Origin: Amoebophrya sp. A120
Lineage: Eukaryota; Sar; Dinophyceae; Syndiniales; Amoebophryaceae
Length of the DNA: 64,000 bases
NCBI GenBank assembly: GCA_905178155.1
Contig: CAJINV010000006.1
Coordinates: forward strand, 3,475,573-3,539,572
Reading direction: 5' to 3'
A program made the translations under genes and the position numbers. Positions 1-11,200 of the stretch are shown in pieces. Under the pieces are notes generated by a model that was given only the letters and a program-made list of their open reading frames with translations, searched no databases and was not told where the DNA came from. Each line of letters starts with the position of its first letter. Positions within the stretch are counted from its first letter, which is position 1.

Positions 1-21
1 GGGACGTTTTTACGCAGAATA
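1..21. mobile_element. Introner D, right end only (window edge)
   Basis: Reads GACGTTTTTACGCAGAATA, the right terminus of family D. The rest lies left of the window; right flank is gcggt. It separates g1 exon 22-137 from the next exon. Confidence 0.8.
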
Positions 22-2367
22 GCGGTTCTTCAGTTTTTCCACTTCGTGCACGCGCTCGCCCAACTTGCTTCCCGTGTAGCCGCTGACGTAGCCCGACAAG
101 AGGAAAAAACCGCCGACGATGACATTTTCGTGTGTCATATGCAATACAAATTTCCCGCCCATGTACAAAATGCATCACAAATTTCACCAATTTGGAGCGT
201 AAAACTTGTCATGCTAAACTAGGATCGAAGCCAAGTTTTGTCATGCGGAGACCGCATTTGTACGTGTACGGGAAATTTGCTGTGGATATGTCAGAAACTT
301 CAGGAGCGGCAGCGAGATCTGGTTCTGCTTCTCGTGTCGTGCCGTCGCAAGTGCCGCCGGTATAAAGTGGCCGATGATGATGGGTAGAACTAGCAAAAAC
401 CTACACCCATCCAAGGAATCCAAATGCGGTTTGCTTCCCGGCAAAGGCGCGCCCCCCGGCCCCGTGGTGAGTTGGCGACTCGCAGCTCTAGTGCCAGCAG
501 CAACGGGGGTGAGGGACCGGGGAACAGTAGGAAGATTTTCTGGTTTTTGTTTCCCGGACAGAAAAGTCGTTTCGATCTGCGACTGCTCCGCAGACGACGG
601 AACCTCGACGACGGCGGGGGCAATTCCGCCGTAAATACCCTTCGACTGGAGAAATTGGATTTTGCTCTGGCGGATCGTGTATGAACTGCAAAAGTATCGT
701 ACTCGTATGAATGCATTACAAATTTTCTCAGCATGAGAAATAAAATTTGTAATGCTGATATGCCTTGACAAAGAAATTTGTAATGCAAGACGTGCATTTA
801 TACGAGTACGATACTTTATTTGCACAGCATACCGTGTCCGACCCAATCCCCACGTTGATCGCAGATTCCAAACTCGCAATCGTGCTGTTCGAATGCATTG
901 CAAAAGTATGTAGTAATTGCATCTATCGTTCGTTCGTTGTGGATCGGCTCTGCCGACCGGGTAACCCATCGCCTCGCATACAAATGACCGACATAGGCGA
1001 ACCCCGTTGCGGGACATACAAATTGGCCGTGCGGAAGGGCCCTAAGCGCTACATACATAGTTCACCCTAAGCGCCTACCACTTCGGTCGGGACTGAGTCT
1101 ACCTGGTCCTGGGCATCTATGCATTACAAATTTTGCTTTTATGGTAAATCCGCATTAGCATTACAAATTTTCTTTGTCATGCTGAGCTAATTTGTAATGC
1201 AATTTTTACAAGTAGTACGATACTTTTGCAATTCATAGTTCGAATCTGACCGTCGGAGGGTGGACGACCCCGGCGCGGGATATGACACCCTCAGAATGGA
1301 AATCCTCAAAGTGGAAATAATTTGTGATGCATGTAATGCGACACCAAAAAGTCTGTATTGCAGAGAACGTAATGGAGGCCGACTACTGTGCTTCTACGGG
1401 TTCAGAATTGGGATGCTGATTAGCATGACAGAAGGGCACCCCTTTGCCTACCTAGCATGACAGACACGTTTTGAGTGCCCGGGAAATTTGTCATGCGCCG
1501 ACTAGAAATGGTGCTCCAACTGGAGTCGTTTTTTTGCATTACAAATTTTTTTCACTTTGAGGATTTCCAACCTGAGGCTTTCATACGGGAAGCCCCAGAG
1601 GACCGGTTTGGAGTTGTTGGCCTCCATTATGTATCAAAAGTAAAAGGGTCTGGGTCTGGAAACTTGTGATGCTGCGTGGCGTCTCATGATGAGGCTACAG
1701 ATGCTGGCTCAGCATGACAAGTTTCCGAGCTCCTAGGTGTTGCCTATTCTGCATGACAAACTGCGCTTCAAAAACGGAGCTCTTGGGTAACGTGCATGAC
1801 AGATTTAAGAGTCATGCCAGACAAGCATGACAAACATGAATTCTGCCAGACCCAGACATTTTCACAGTTGATATTACCACTGTTTGTTCCTAGTTGTTCC
1901 CTGCTAATTTGATTAACCTCTCCGCCGGTTGAAGATGCATTCGAGGGGTCGTTGGAGGTGCCGCTCCCCCGCGCTGGTGTATGGAAGCGTCAGGATTGAA
2001 ATCGTCAAAGTTGGAGTAATTTGCAATGCATAAAACGGATACCAGTTGGTACCTAGTTTTCAAGTGGCGCATGACAAATTTGGGTAGAACTACCGGGATC
2101 CAGTTTGTAATGCTGTTTGGGTAAGGAAGCCGCCTTCTATCATGCTACTTTAGCACCTCTATTTCTACCCCTCAACAGGCTTACCATCTGTCTCCCTTGC
2201 CTACTCTGCTAGACCGGCTCTTTGTGGGTTGCATTTTATGCATCACAAACTATCTCATTCTCAACTTTGTCGATTTCAAACCTGACGCTTCCATATGGTG
2301 CCGTTCCATCGTACGCGCTATGGTATTCGCGAGAGCGACGCCGCAGATTCTTGTGGGTGAGCATCAT
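22..2367 (-). CDS. g1: unknown membrane protein, 3' end outside window
   Basis: Exons in sense order: 2296-2367, 1874-1979, 1586-1631, 1238-1280, 832-891, 289-679, 22-137. The start is the ATG pair at 2362-2367 (MMLTHKNLRRRSREYHSAYD); it is the only frame that stays open. Removing six introners, each with one TSD copy, leaves one frame through all seven exons. The N-terminus is basic, the middle is Ser/Pro/Gly-rich. Two hydrophobic segments follow, one around FLLVLPIIIGHFIPAAL and one around VIVGGFFLLSGYVSGYTG, then a charged stretch (KLGERVHEVEKLKNR) that could start a coiled coil. A family D end at 1-21 shows that another intron follows. I recognise no family. The gene model is strong because seven exons agree in frame; the function is unknown. 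Confidence 0.75.
138..288. mobile_element. Introner C, 151 bp, in g1
   Basis: TSD tgtca on both sides. Inverted ends carry AAATTTCCCG and the TGTAC core; spliced reading gives KFLT then HENVIVGG. Confidence 0.92.
680..831. mobile_element. Introner A, 152 bp, in g1
   Basis: TSD tcgtg/ccgtg (4 of 5). Splicing joins GIGSDT to IRQSK in frame. Confidence 0.9.
892..1237. mobile_element. Composite introner A, 346 bp, in g1
   Basis: TSD gttcg on both sides and family A ends, but about twice the usual length: roughly 910-1110 is unrelated sequence placed between the two A halves. Left end reads AATGC in place of TATGC. Confidence 0.85.
1281..1585. mobile_element. Introner F, 305 bp, in g1
   Basis: TSD cggga on both sides; ends carry the TCAGAATGGAAATC and CCTGAGGCTTTCATA versions of the F terminus. 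Confidence 0.9.
1632..1873. mobile_element. Introner B, 242 bp, in g1
   Basis: Flanks ttatg/ttacc match at 3 of 5. The left end has GTCTGGGTCTGG, the right end is degraded (CACAGTTGATA). Frame is restored across it. Confidence 0.85.
1980..2295. mobile_element. Introner F, 316 bp, in g1
   Basis: TSD tggtg on both sides. It is the first intron of g1 and joins DGTAP to ARGSG. Confidence 0.92.
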
Positions 2368-4080
2368 TTTGGATATTACTGCACTGTAAATTTTTCAAAG
2401 ACATAAATACCACGTTGCCCCCCTTACGCCGAATGTCTTCTCCTGGGCGCCGGGAAGAATAAACTAATAATGCTACGAAAATAACTAGAACTACATCATG
2501 ATCATTTGCCAAAGGACTTGGACTTGTTGCGGCGAGATACAAAAAACACAGCGAGAGCATGATGAAAAACGAATTTATCGCCCGCCCGGAATAGACGTGG
2601 TTGGACGATGAAGCGAAAACATTTATCAGGTGGTATTTTCTTTTTTCAACGTGAAGATTATATACGAGCCCGACTTCTGACGAGTAAGTACCTCTTCCCT
2701 TGAACGATGAAACACACAATAAACACTGTATTGTCATCACCGAAGAAGTAGTTGTTTCGGAAAGGTAAAAGAACTTGTTCGCTTCAATAAATTCACAACC
2801 GAGTATTTGCATCAAGTCGACCATCAGCTACCCACCCCAATTTTTCAGAACCTCTTTGCGCAAGTCCTCAAAGAGTCGCGGAATACGAAGAAGCGAGAAG
2901 CGTACGAATCAAAAATAGCAGCACTTTATAACTTTTTCGCCCTAGATCGACGGAGGTGGCAGCTTGGTACCACCAGCAGCCCCAGGCACCAGCGAAAGAA
3001 CATCATCGACGCAGGAACTCTACTTGTACATCTTCCACCTCTTTCCCTTTCGCTTGTTCTGTAGTTTTCATCCTCCTAAGTAAACGCAGCCACCCCTGCA
3101 GGCCGCGAGCCTCATTTTCTTGGAAGTTCTTGTTGTTTCCATCGATTCATCTTGCATGCCGTGCCTCGACAAGTATGCTGCATGTAGATGTTGTACAAGT
3201 GGTGCCAAAGCATAATTCCTGTACTCAAGTGTCACAGCATAGATACGTAGTCGTGTAAAGCTGCTGCTCATCTTCGTGGGAAATAGATCACACGTGGGCA
3301 GCAAGGTGGTCGTTGTATAGATGAACCTACGTGGAAGTTGTACAGGAACTTGTTCGTTTTTTAATATGGCCTCGACGTAGTTTTTCAAGAACATGAATTT
3401 GAATTTCAATCATTGTACACGACGGACTTGTCTATATCGTAATCATACATGGGAGAAGTGAAGTGAAGTCTAATCTTCTCATCATACAGATACAACCAAC
3501 ATGGGATAAAATTAAATAAAACTAAAACTTCTCCTACAAGCACAGTGCATGATCCTCTCCTACAGGCAGGAGATGATCCACTGATTCCTCCTGCAGGCTG
3601 CAATGATTACGAAAAAAGAGCACTATGAACTACACCGCGAGAAGCGCTGCCGTTCTTTCGGGTGGCACTGTACCTGAAGTGGTTATAGTTGTACCACTTC
3701 AGGACGACGCCCTTTGGAGGCCTCGCACTTCTGGCGGGACATAATTACTTAGTACCTACAAAGCAACTTTTTTAGGCGAAGATGACGCGACAGAAAATCT
3801 CCGGCAACTAACTTTGATCGAGACGGGAAGGAGTCGGATAATTTGGCACTTACCACCGGCGGTAGTACATTTTTAGTATTCTTAACCTTATACTATACCA
3901 GATACGACTCTATAAGACCACTCCCATCTACAACTTTGTCCGAGTCATCTATTGGAAGATCTCCAAGAAGATAATTTGCCTGGTGAGCCGGGTCATCTTC
4001 CCCGAATTAAAATTATACAGGCTTATTCTTGATCGCTTTGAGATCTCGTCCGCAACATGGCGTGGCTTTGAGTTGTTCTC
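2368..4080. other. Spacer between g1 and g2
   Basis: AT-rich, no introner and no ORF that I can support. It should contain the g1 5' region and the g2 3' region. I see no clear promoter or terminator motif. Confidence 0.6.
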
Positions 4081-4239
4081 TCAGCTGTCTTTTTGTTTGT
4101 TTCCCCGTTTTGTTCCACAACATCGGACAAAGCGCCGACGTAGCCTTTCACCCAAGCCACGGTCCGCCTGGCGCGCGCGCGTTACCTTTTCCCACCCTTC
4201 TGGCGTCCAGAGAGCGTTTCCGCGTTCTACCGGTGCAAT

Positions 4240-4571
4240 TATGGTAGGGAAAATAAACGGGGCCCACGCCCCACGGTCAAGATGGGAATTTTTTTGCAAC
4301 ACAAATCCAGAAGCTACTTCGGGAGTCACGCATGACAAGTCTCTAGCACAACTAGCTGTCGCGTGGTGCAGATTCGCAAGAAGGGCAGCCACATCTTCAA
4401 CACAGAGCCATCTGCTTATGATCCTATTTATTATACGTTTACACCATCACAAATGCCGAAACACGAATGTGTCTCATGGGCGGGATCATGCGCATTACAA
4501 ATCTTGCTGTAGATGCGAATCTCCATGACAACTCTGAGGTGCAGTAGTGGGCCTCGTTTTTCGTCAGGATA
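4240..4571. mobile_element. Introner D, 332 bp, end of g2
   Basis: The right end TTTTTCGTCAGGATA is typical of family D; the left end is degraded. Flanks gcaat/caaaa share only caa, so the exact splice point is uncertain. Confidence 0.7.
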
Positions 4572-6649
4572 CAAAAAGTTGTCGCCTCTTCATTCACCAC
4601 CCCTCCATATTCCTCGTAGGAGCAGTCGTACACTTCATAGCTTTTGTCCTCCGACGAGGTAGCTCTAGTACTACTTGGGATGTGGATACTAAACTCCGCA
4701 GCAGCTGGAGGTAGCGGCTGGTGTTTGTTGTTCCAATACCATTTGTCCCCACAAATTTCCATTACCCGTTCTCTTCCTTCAAGTTGATGCGCTTTTCGGA
4801 TAATTTCTGGTGATACGATTACCACCTCGGAAACCCATGATTGGGTTTGAAACCAGGGCCAGCGGTTCACGGGCTCGGCAGGCGTGTGGCGAAGCGTGAC
4901 GGCGACCTTGCGCAGTTCTGCATAATTACGGCCGTGGTTATCCGACGTGAGGGCAAATTTAAACTCAGCGGTGAGCTTCGGGCGGCGTTCCGCCACGTAA
5001 AAAGCGCCACTTGAAACGGGCTCGTGTCCACTGTACTCTTGAAACAGGACGGCATTATTTAAACTGCTGTCTCTGTAAACCGAGGTGCGGTAGTAGATGG
5101 CTTCCTCACGGCTCTCTAGACGAAGCGTCACCTGTCGGACAGGTGACGCTTCGTCTGGAGAGTCGTCAGGAACAGGAAGCCATCTCCAGTCCACAACGGG
5201 CTTCTTCAACTCTCCCGGTGCTAGCAACAAAGATATCCAAGAAAAAAACTCCCTTAGTGTAGGTCTAGGTGTGCTGGTGGTGTCATTGGTTTTTAATTGC
5301 ATGACAAAATTCCTCTGCATCACAGAGAAGTCCTCTTGTCATGCACAGCTAGTACGTGAAAACACGTACGAAAGCAAGACATTAATATGGCTGGTACGCA
5401 TTACAAGTGTGCCTCCTGCGTTGCATGCTTTCCACGTAATACAGACAATACACCACTACACTGCTTTTTTCTTGCATAAAAGACGCCGCGCGTTCAACGT
5501 CGGCGATCGGCGGAAAACCTTGGCGAGTTGTCTCCGCTGCGTCAGTATCAAATGTAAAAATGTCTGGGTCTGGAAGAATGCATGTTTGTCATGCTTGTCT
5601 GGCATGACTCTTAAATCTGTCATGCGCATTGCCCAAGAGACGTTTTTTTCTGTCATGCGGAGACGCAGTTTGTCATGCAGAATAGGCAACACCTACAAGC
5701 TCAGAAATTTGTCATGCTGAGCCAGCACTTGTGGCCTCCGTATGCTACGCCACTCAGCATCACAAGTTTCCAGACCCAGACATTTTTCCATTTGATAGTC
5801 AGACTCGCGGCGCCCGCCGATCGGCGGAACCGTCAGCAGCACCTCTCTCGGCGCCATCAAGTGGGACGGCGCTTGACCACCACGGCGAAGCCCACTGCTG
5901 GCGCTACCGCCCTCCTCCCTCCGTACTTCATGTCGAGGCTGGTACGCAAGCAGGCTGCGTAGAAAGTTACGCGCAAAGACGGTAACCACGCGCGACCGCT
6001 GCAGCTGGGCCACCTGGTTTGGGCCCTCAATGCTGGCCCCCAATGCGGTCCGACCCCAACCGCGACCGGCAGTGGCTAGGCTTGTCTTTTCTTCCTTGGT
6101 TAACAGAGAGCGAGGCTCTCCGTCTAGGGACCCTCCACCTAGGTGCTCGGCAGCGAAAGGTTGCTGGACCGCATTCATAGCTGATGAAGATCTTGCATCA
6201 ACCGCCCCAGCGACCGGCTCTACTTCTCTGCCGCGGGAGAGAACAGTGCTAACAAGCGGGCGCTGCTGGGCAAGGAGGTTCGCAAAATCTGCGGAATACG
6301 CGTGGTTCTTCTCAATACGTCCTTCTTCGGGAGCAACAGCACCCCCGTCGATCCGGATGGGAGCGAAGTAGTCTTCCAAGTTGGCAACTGGAAGTACAGC
6401 CTCGTCTTTGCTGGTTGTACCACGAGTAGGCGACCGTCCGGCGCCACGACTCCGTCCCGACGAGGAAGGGCTTCTACTTGGCCGCCCTCGGCCAGCACCA
6501 GAAGAGGACGACACCTGAAGTTCCAGGGCTTGGCACGTATAAACGACACTGCTCGACGTCATACTTTCCGATAAAAGAAGCAAGGCCGCCGCGGTGCTGC
6601 CGGCCAACTTCCACGACACAGACGAGGTTTTGGTAGTTTCCTTCATCAT
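4572..6649 (-). CDS. g2: unknown secreted or membrane protein
   Basis: Exons 5798-6649, 5479-5545 and 4572-5233, plus a short last exon beyond the introner at 4240-4571. The start is the ATG pair at 6644-6649. The N-terminus (KLAGSTAAALLLLSESMTSS) looks like a signal peptide. A Ser/Arg/Gly-rich linker follows, then an alpha/beta-looking region (ALTSDNHGRNYAELRKVAV, WVSEVVIVSPEIIRKAHQLE). Two introner junctions restore the frame exactly (GRRESDAAETT; RAASLLLAPGE). Termination is not settled: depending on the splice point the stop falls between about 4081 and 4233. One reading continues WTPEGWEK and then meets a GTAACG donor-like site. No family recognised. Confidence 0.7.
5234..5478. mobile_element. 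Introner I, 245 bp, in g2
   Basis: TSD aaaga on both sides; ends TATCCAAGAAAAAAACTC and GCTTTTTTCTTGCATA. Confidence 0.92.
5546..5797. mobile_element. Introner B, 252 bp, in g2
   Basis: TSD gtcag on both sides; ends TATCAAATG and CATTTGATA with the GTCTGGGTCTGG core inverted at both sides. Confidence 0.95.
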
Positions 6650-8205
6650 TATTGTGCAACTTCTACTACTTTGCTAGAAGTGCTGTTTTACTTACAAATG
6701 GAAAGGAAATGTCTCCTCCTTTCTTGTCACGAATTTGCAGGTGAAGACAATGGCTTGAAAAACTTCGATATTACGGGTGGAAAAATAGTGGGTGTCAAAC
6801 GTTATAGAGCGATCTATAATCGCTATGGTCAGAGTAACAATTTTTTGTAAAGAATAACAATTCGTCTAACTAGGATCTTCTGCACAGAGGTTTTTTCGTA
6901 ACTCAAAGTTGTACTAGGTGAAAGTACGTAGAATTACAAGCTGTTGAACTGTGGGGAAGACCAACATGATTTGGCAAGTGCATGTTGTCTGTCACAACAG
7001 AATATTAGAACGATCTCGGAGGCCAGGCGGGTGCGAGTACGACATACGCCGCGCCTGCGAAATTTTTCATCAAGTCAGGATCCTGAATTTTATCCACCGA
7101 ATGTAGGTCTTGTACCGACCCCACCTTCGAGGGGGACTGCTTAGAATTGCGAGTTTTTCGTGACCAGCAGCGAGAGAGCACAAAAACAAGAAACGACCGC
7201 GGATTTTGTCATTTTGATCTTATTGGATGATCCTGTCTATAATTTTGGTCGTGATGTGGATCTGCCGACGCTTGGCACACGAATCCAAAGAACCGATATG
7301 GAAGATCTGAGTTCTTGCCTGCGACTTCTGATCAGGTTGAGCTGCTGAGGTCCTCGTGGATCTGGGCCTTCACTTATTTCTCGGGCCTGCAGATCTGAGG
7401 ATGCACATTGTTCGCGAAGATCGCTCCTCGACCTTTCTTTGCAAACTGATCGAAAAAAATAGAAAAAAAGGACCATCATCCGGAGGCAAAAGAGCACCGT
7501 CTGCGAGCGTCTCGATAGCACTGGTACAAAACCAGAAAGAACTCCTAGTGCGATTTTCTCAATTTGCGATAGCAATGCAGAGCAATACACGACCTTAGGA
7601 TCATCACGAAGTTGCGCGCCTGCGCGCAATAAAATGTGCAACTGGTGCAGCACTGCTGAAAATGAAAAACTCTGCGAAAATAAATTATGAGAAGGTGATT
7701 GATACGGATGTACTGCAAGTAAAAACTTCTCAGCATGATTTGTCATCCGATCACTCACAACGTCGTCATGATCTGTCGTCATATAAAGCGATGTTGAATG
7801 GGCTCGTTTTATTCATGTTGGTCCCTTCAGGGTGCAACTGCAATGTAAATGCTGCACCTTATCGGTAGAAAGATTAAACCCTGCTGGGCGACGAGGAGAA
7901 ACAAATCCGACCTCCTGGGCGAGGAGAAGCAAACAGTTACCGTATTTGCACTTCTGCTTTCGCGATTTGATATAAATAAACTCTGATCATGTTCATGTTG
8001 TAAAAATGTTCAAAAAATAAAGGCAGTTTTTAGTTGTTGAAGCGCAAGCGTAAAAAGTCGTGGTGGTCATTAGATTTTACTAGCTGATCTTTTAAATTTG
8101 ATGCAGCAAGGATTATCGTCTTGCCTTTAGTCTTGGTAGTCCTCTCGTCGGTTTTTGCGTGATCATCATCGCGTGTGAATACTCATAGACTCGTCGCTGT
8201 AGTCT
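6650..8205. other. Spacer between g2 and g3
   Basis: AT-rich with scattered short ORFs on both strands. No introner and no recognisable gene; presumably the g2 promoter and g3 3' UTR. Confidence 0.6.
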
Positions 8206-11200
8206 TCACAATGGCCCCTCCTGCTTCTCCAGTTCCCGAATCAAATCCCAATCCGCCCAGGGCACGTACTTTATATGAAATGCAAAATAAGCATCGTACT
8301 AGTAGAAATCGCATGACAAATTCCCTCAGCATGAAAAATGGAATTTGTCATGCGGATTGAGGTTGAGAAGGAGATTTGTAATGCGTGGTTGCGATAATGA
8401 CTACGAGTGCGATACTTTTATTGCACAGGATACTTTATCTTCCCCGACACAGCGTCCTTCTTCATGTGGTTTTTCCGGAACACGCACCTTTGCATATCCT
8501 GCGTAAAAACGTCCCCGCGGCCCCATAGTCAAGATGATGGGGAATCTGCTAGACAAATCCGCCAGATTTTGTTGTTTCGCATGACAGGTTTGCGATTGCC
8601 CCCACAGTCGCACCCGGTTTAGCTAGTTCAGCAGCATCACAGATCTAGAATATCATGCTGATTCTAGCATCACAAATTATCCCCGAACACGACTAGAAAA
8701 TGCTTCTCATGTGGCTCCGCATGAGAAACTTTTTTGCAGGCATGCAGATTTGCATTGCAACTCTGGGGTTGGGACGTTTTTGCCCAGGATATTCCAACAT
8801 GTTGAAGTCTTCGTCCCACATTTTTTTCCACATGTAGAGCCAGAACACATGCTATGAAATGCAGGAGCATCGTACCAGTATAAATCGCATGACAAATGAT
8901 CTCCTCAGCATGAGAGAGAGAGATAGAATTTGTAATGCGGATTCAACTTGAGAAAGAAATTTGTGATGCATGAATGCGATTAGTACGACTACGATACTTT
9001 TGCACAGGATACATGCGACTCCCTGACGATCTCCATTGCCTGCTTGCATTGGTGGTTCAGCCTGTCCATGTCAATTGGCTCAGGTTTGCTGGAGCTGCGG
9101 CATTCTTCGTCTCCGTCGGTTTTCAGCCACAAGTCGTACTCTTCCTTGTCGTACATATGCTTCAAAACTTTCGAACTGCTGGCTCGGTAGTTGTCCTGGT
9201 CGTAGAATTCTTCTTCAAATTCGCACTTGATTACATATGAAACGCAGATAGGTCTGGGTCTGGAAGCTGCTTGCCGGGTTTGTCATGCATATTTTGCATG
9301 TCCACTGATTATCTGTGATGTATGTATGCCCTAGAAGCATCACAGACGTCTAGAACTCTTCCTGTTCCTGATCCTGATATGCCTATTCCGCATTAGAAAT
9401 GCCCTACACATTGCAATTTTTTTCGAATCCGGAGACAGCATTACAAGTTGCAACCTTCCAGAGGACCCAGACATATTTGCAATGCGTATTCCAGCTTCCT
9501 TCTCAAATTCTTCGATTCCCACCGAGTCGAAGTTTTTCAGGTGCCAGTGCTTGTACGTTTCGAACTCATTCAGACACTTCTCCACGAAAGATTCAGTGTA
9601 TGAAAGTGGAAATAAAGAACTCCTCGTCGTTGTTAGTTGTCCCCCTCATTTCCAAGGCATGATAACCACTCGTGCTATAATGCTTGCAGCTGCCCGTGCC
9701 CCCGCGTCCTAGAACTGCGCTGCATCTAAGAAGTTGCAGCACGACTACGGTAATAAACTGCGGCGCTAGCATCTAGAAGCACTTCTTCTCGTCCTCAGAA
9801 GTAAAAACTACACGAGGATCATTGTGCCTGTTAGTGCTTCATCTCTTGCTGGTGTTCATGCACAACTTGAATCGAGATGATAGTGAGCGGGGAGGGGGCG
9901 AGGTCGAGGGGTGACACAAGTAGAGCAGTTCTCTTTGTGGTCCACTTTCATACAATGCTGCTATCGTGATGCTCGGGATCGCAGACGTGGTGCCAAGGCT
10001 TCAAAGTCCCCGAATAGTGAACCACGGCGATGCGAAGGCGGCCACTGAGATTTCATTTTAATATTGTGTAGCTGAATGTAAAAATTACGAGCATTTTTGA
10101 ACTCGCAGTGGCACTCGATGAAATTGGAATCATAATTCGAAAGACGAGAAAGCTTGGCTTCATAAGGCTGCAACCAATAACATACATAGAAGAAAAACTC
10201 GCCCTGTTGAAAAGAAAAAAAATTATCAATCTTACATCGGATCCAAGTATCGCTTGCGTTCCGCACAATTAAGCGGGTTCATGTTGTGAAAAATCTGGTG
10301 CTATCAACTGTAAAAATGTCTGGGTCTGGAAGATTCTGACACTTGTCATGCACGGTTTGCATGAGACATGATGTCTGTGATGCATGCCCTAGCATCACAG
10401 GTTTTTTGCGGGATTCTTGATGCCTATTCCGCATGATAAATGCCCTCTCCGCGTAGCAAAAATTAGAATCCTTTTGCTGCTCATGCAACACAAATCTTTT
10501 AGACATCCATATGCAGCATGACAAGTTGCATTCTTCCAGACCCAGACATTTTTACATTTGATAGGTGCAGCTGAAAATTGAACCGAACAGAAATGTTGTG
10601 CCAGGGGTAGTCGGCAAAGTAGCGCGACAAGAAATCCTGCTCCGGCGCGGTGGTGTTGATGTGCTCCGGGTGTCGGGTCGTTTTCACAACCGTACACACG
10701 TCCTGAAACCGCTTCGCGTCCGGCTGAAACAGCATGTATCCAAGAAAAAAACGTGTGTAGGTGTAGCTTTGTGCTGCGGAAGATGCTAGACGCTTACGTT
10801 TGTCATGCTGGACATGCATCAGAGGCTCTTTTCGCACTAGTTTTCACTGATACTAGCTACGCATGACAGGTTTTCTCTGTCATGCAGAGCAAACTTGTGA
10901 TGCTGTTCCTCCAAGAAAGTTAAACTTACACAGTTTTTTACTTGCATAGCATGACCCCGGCGTTGATCCCCGTTCCCTGGAAAAACGCCTCCGGCCACTG
11001 TTCATTTTCCTTCGGTGCTTCGGGGCCGGACAGACCCTTCCGGAAGAAGTTGGTATGCAGCGCAAATTATATGTCTGGGTCTGGAAGAGTGCAAGAACTT
11101 GTGATGCTGCATTTGGATCCTAGAAAAATTTGCGTTGCATGAGCAGCAATGGGTAATGAGAGTCTTGCTAGGTGGAGGGGGCATTTGTAATGCGGAATAG

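Noticed and set aside
132-365. Recurrent peptide strings such as GKFAVDMS, VKMSGSGRM, SCAKVSYS as a protein repeat family
   Set aside because: They are translations of introner termini, not of a conserved protein.
2807-3258. Plus-strand ORFs in spacers as genes
   Set aside because: Short, AT-biased, no domain, no introner inside; all supported genes are on the minus strand.
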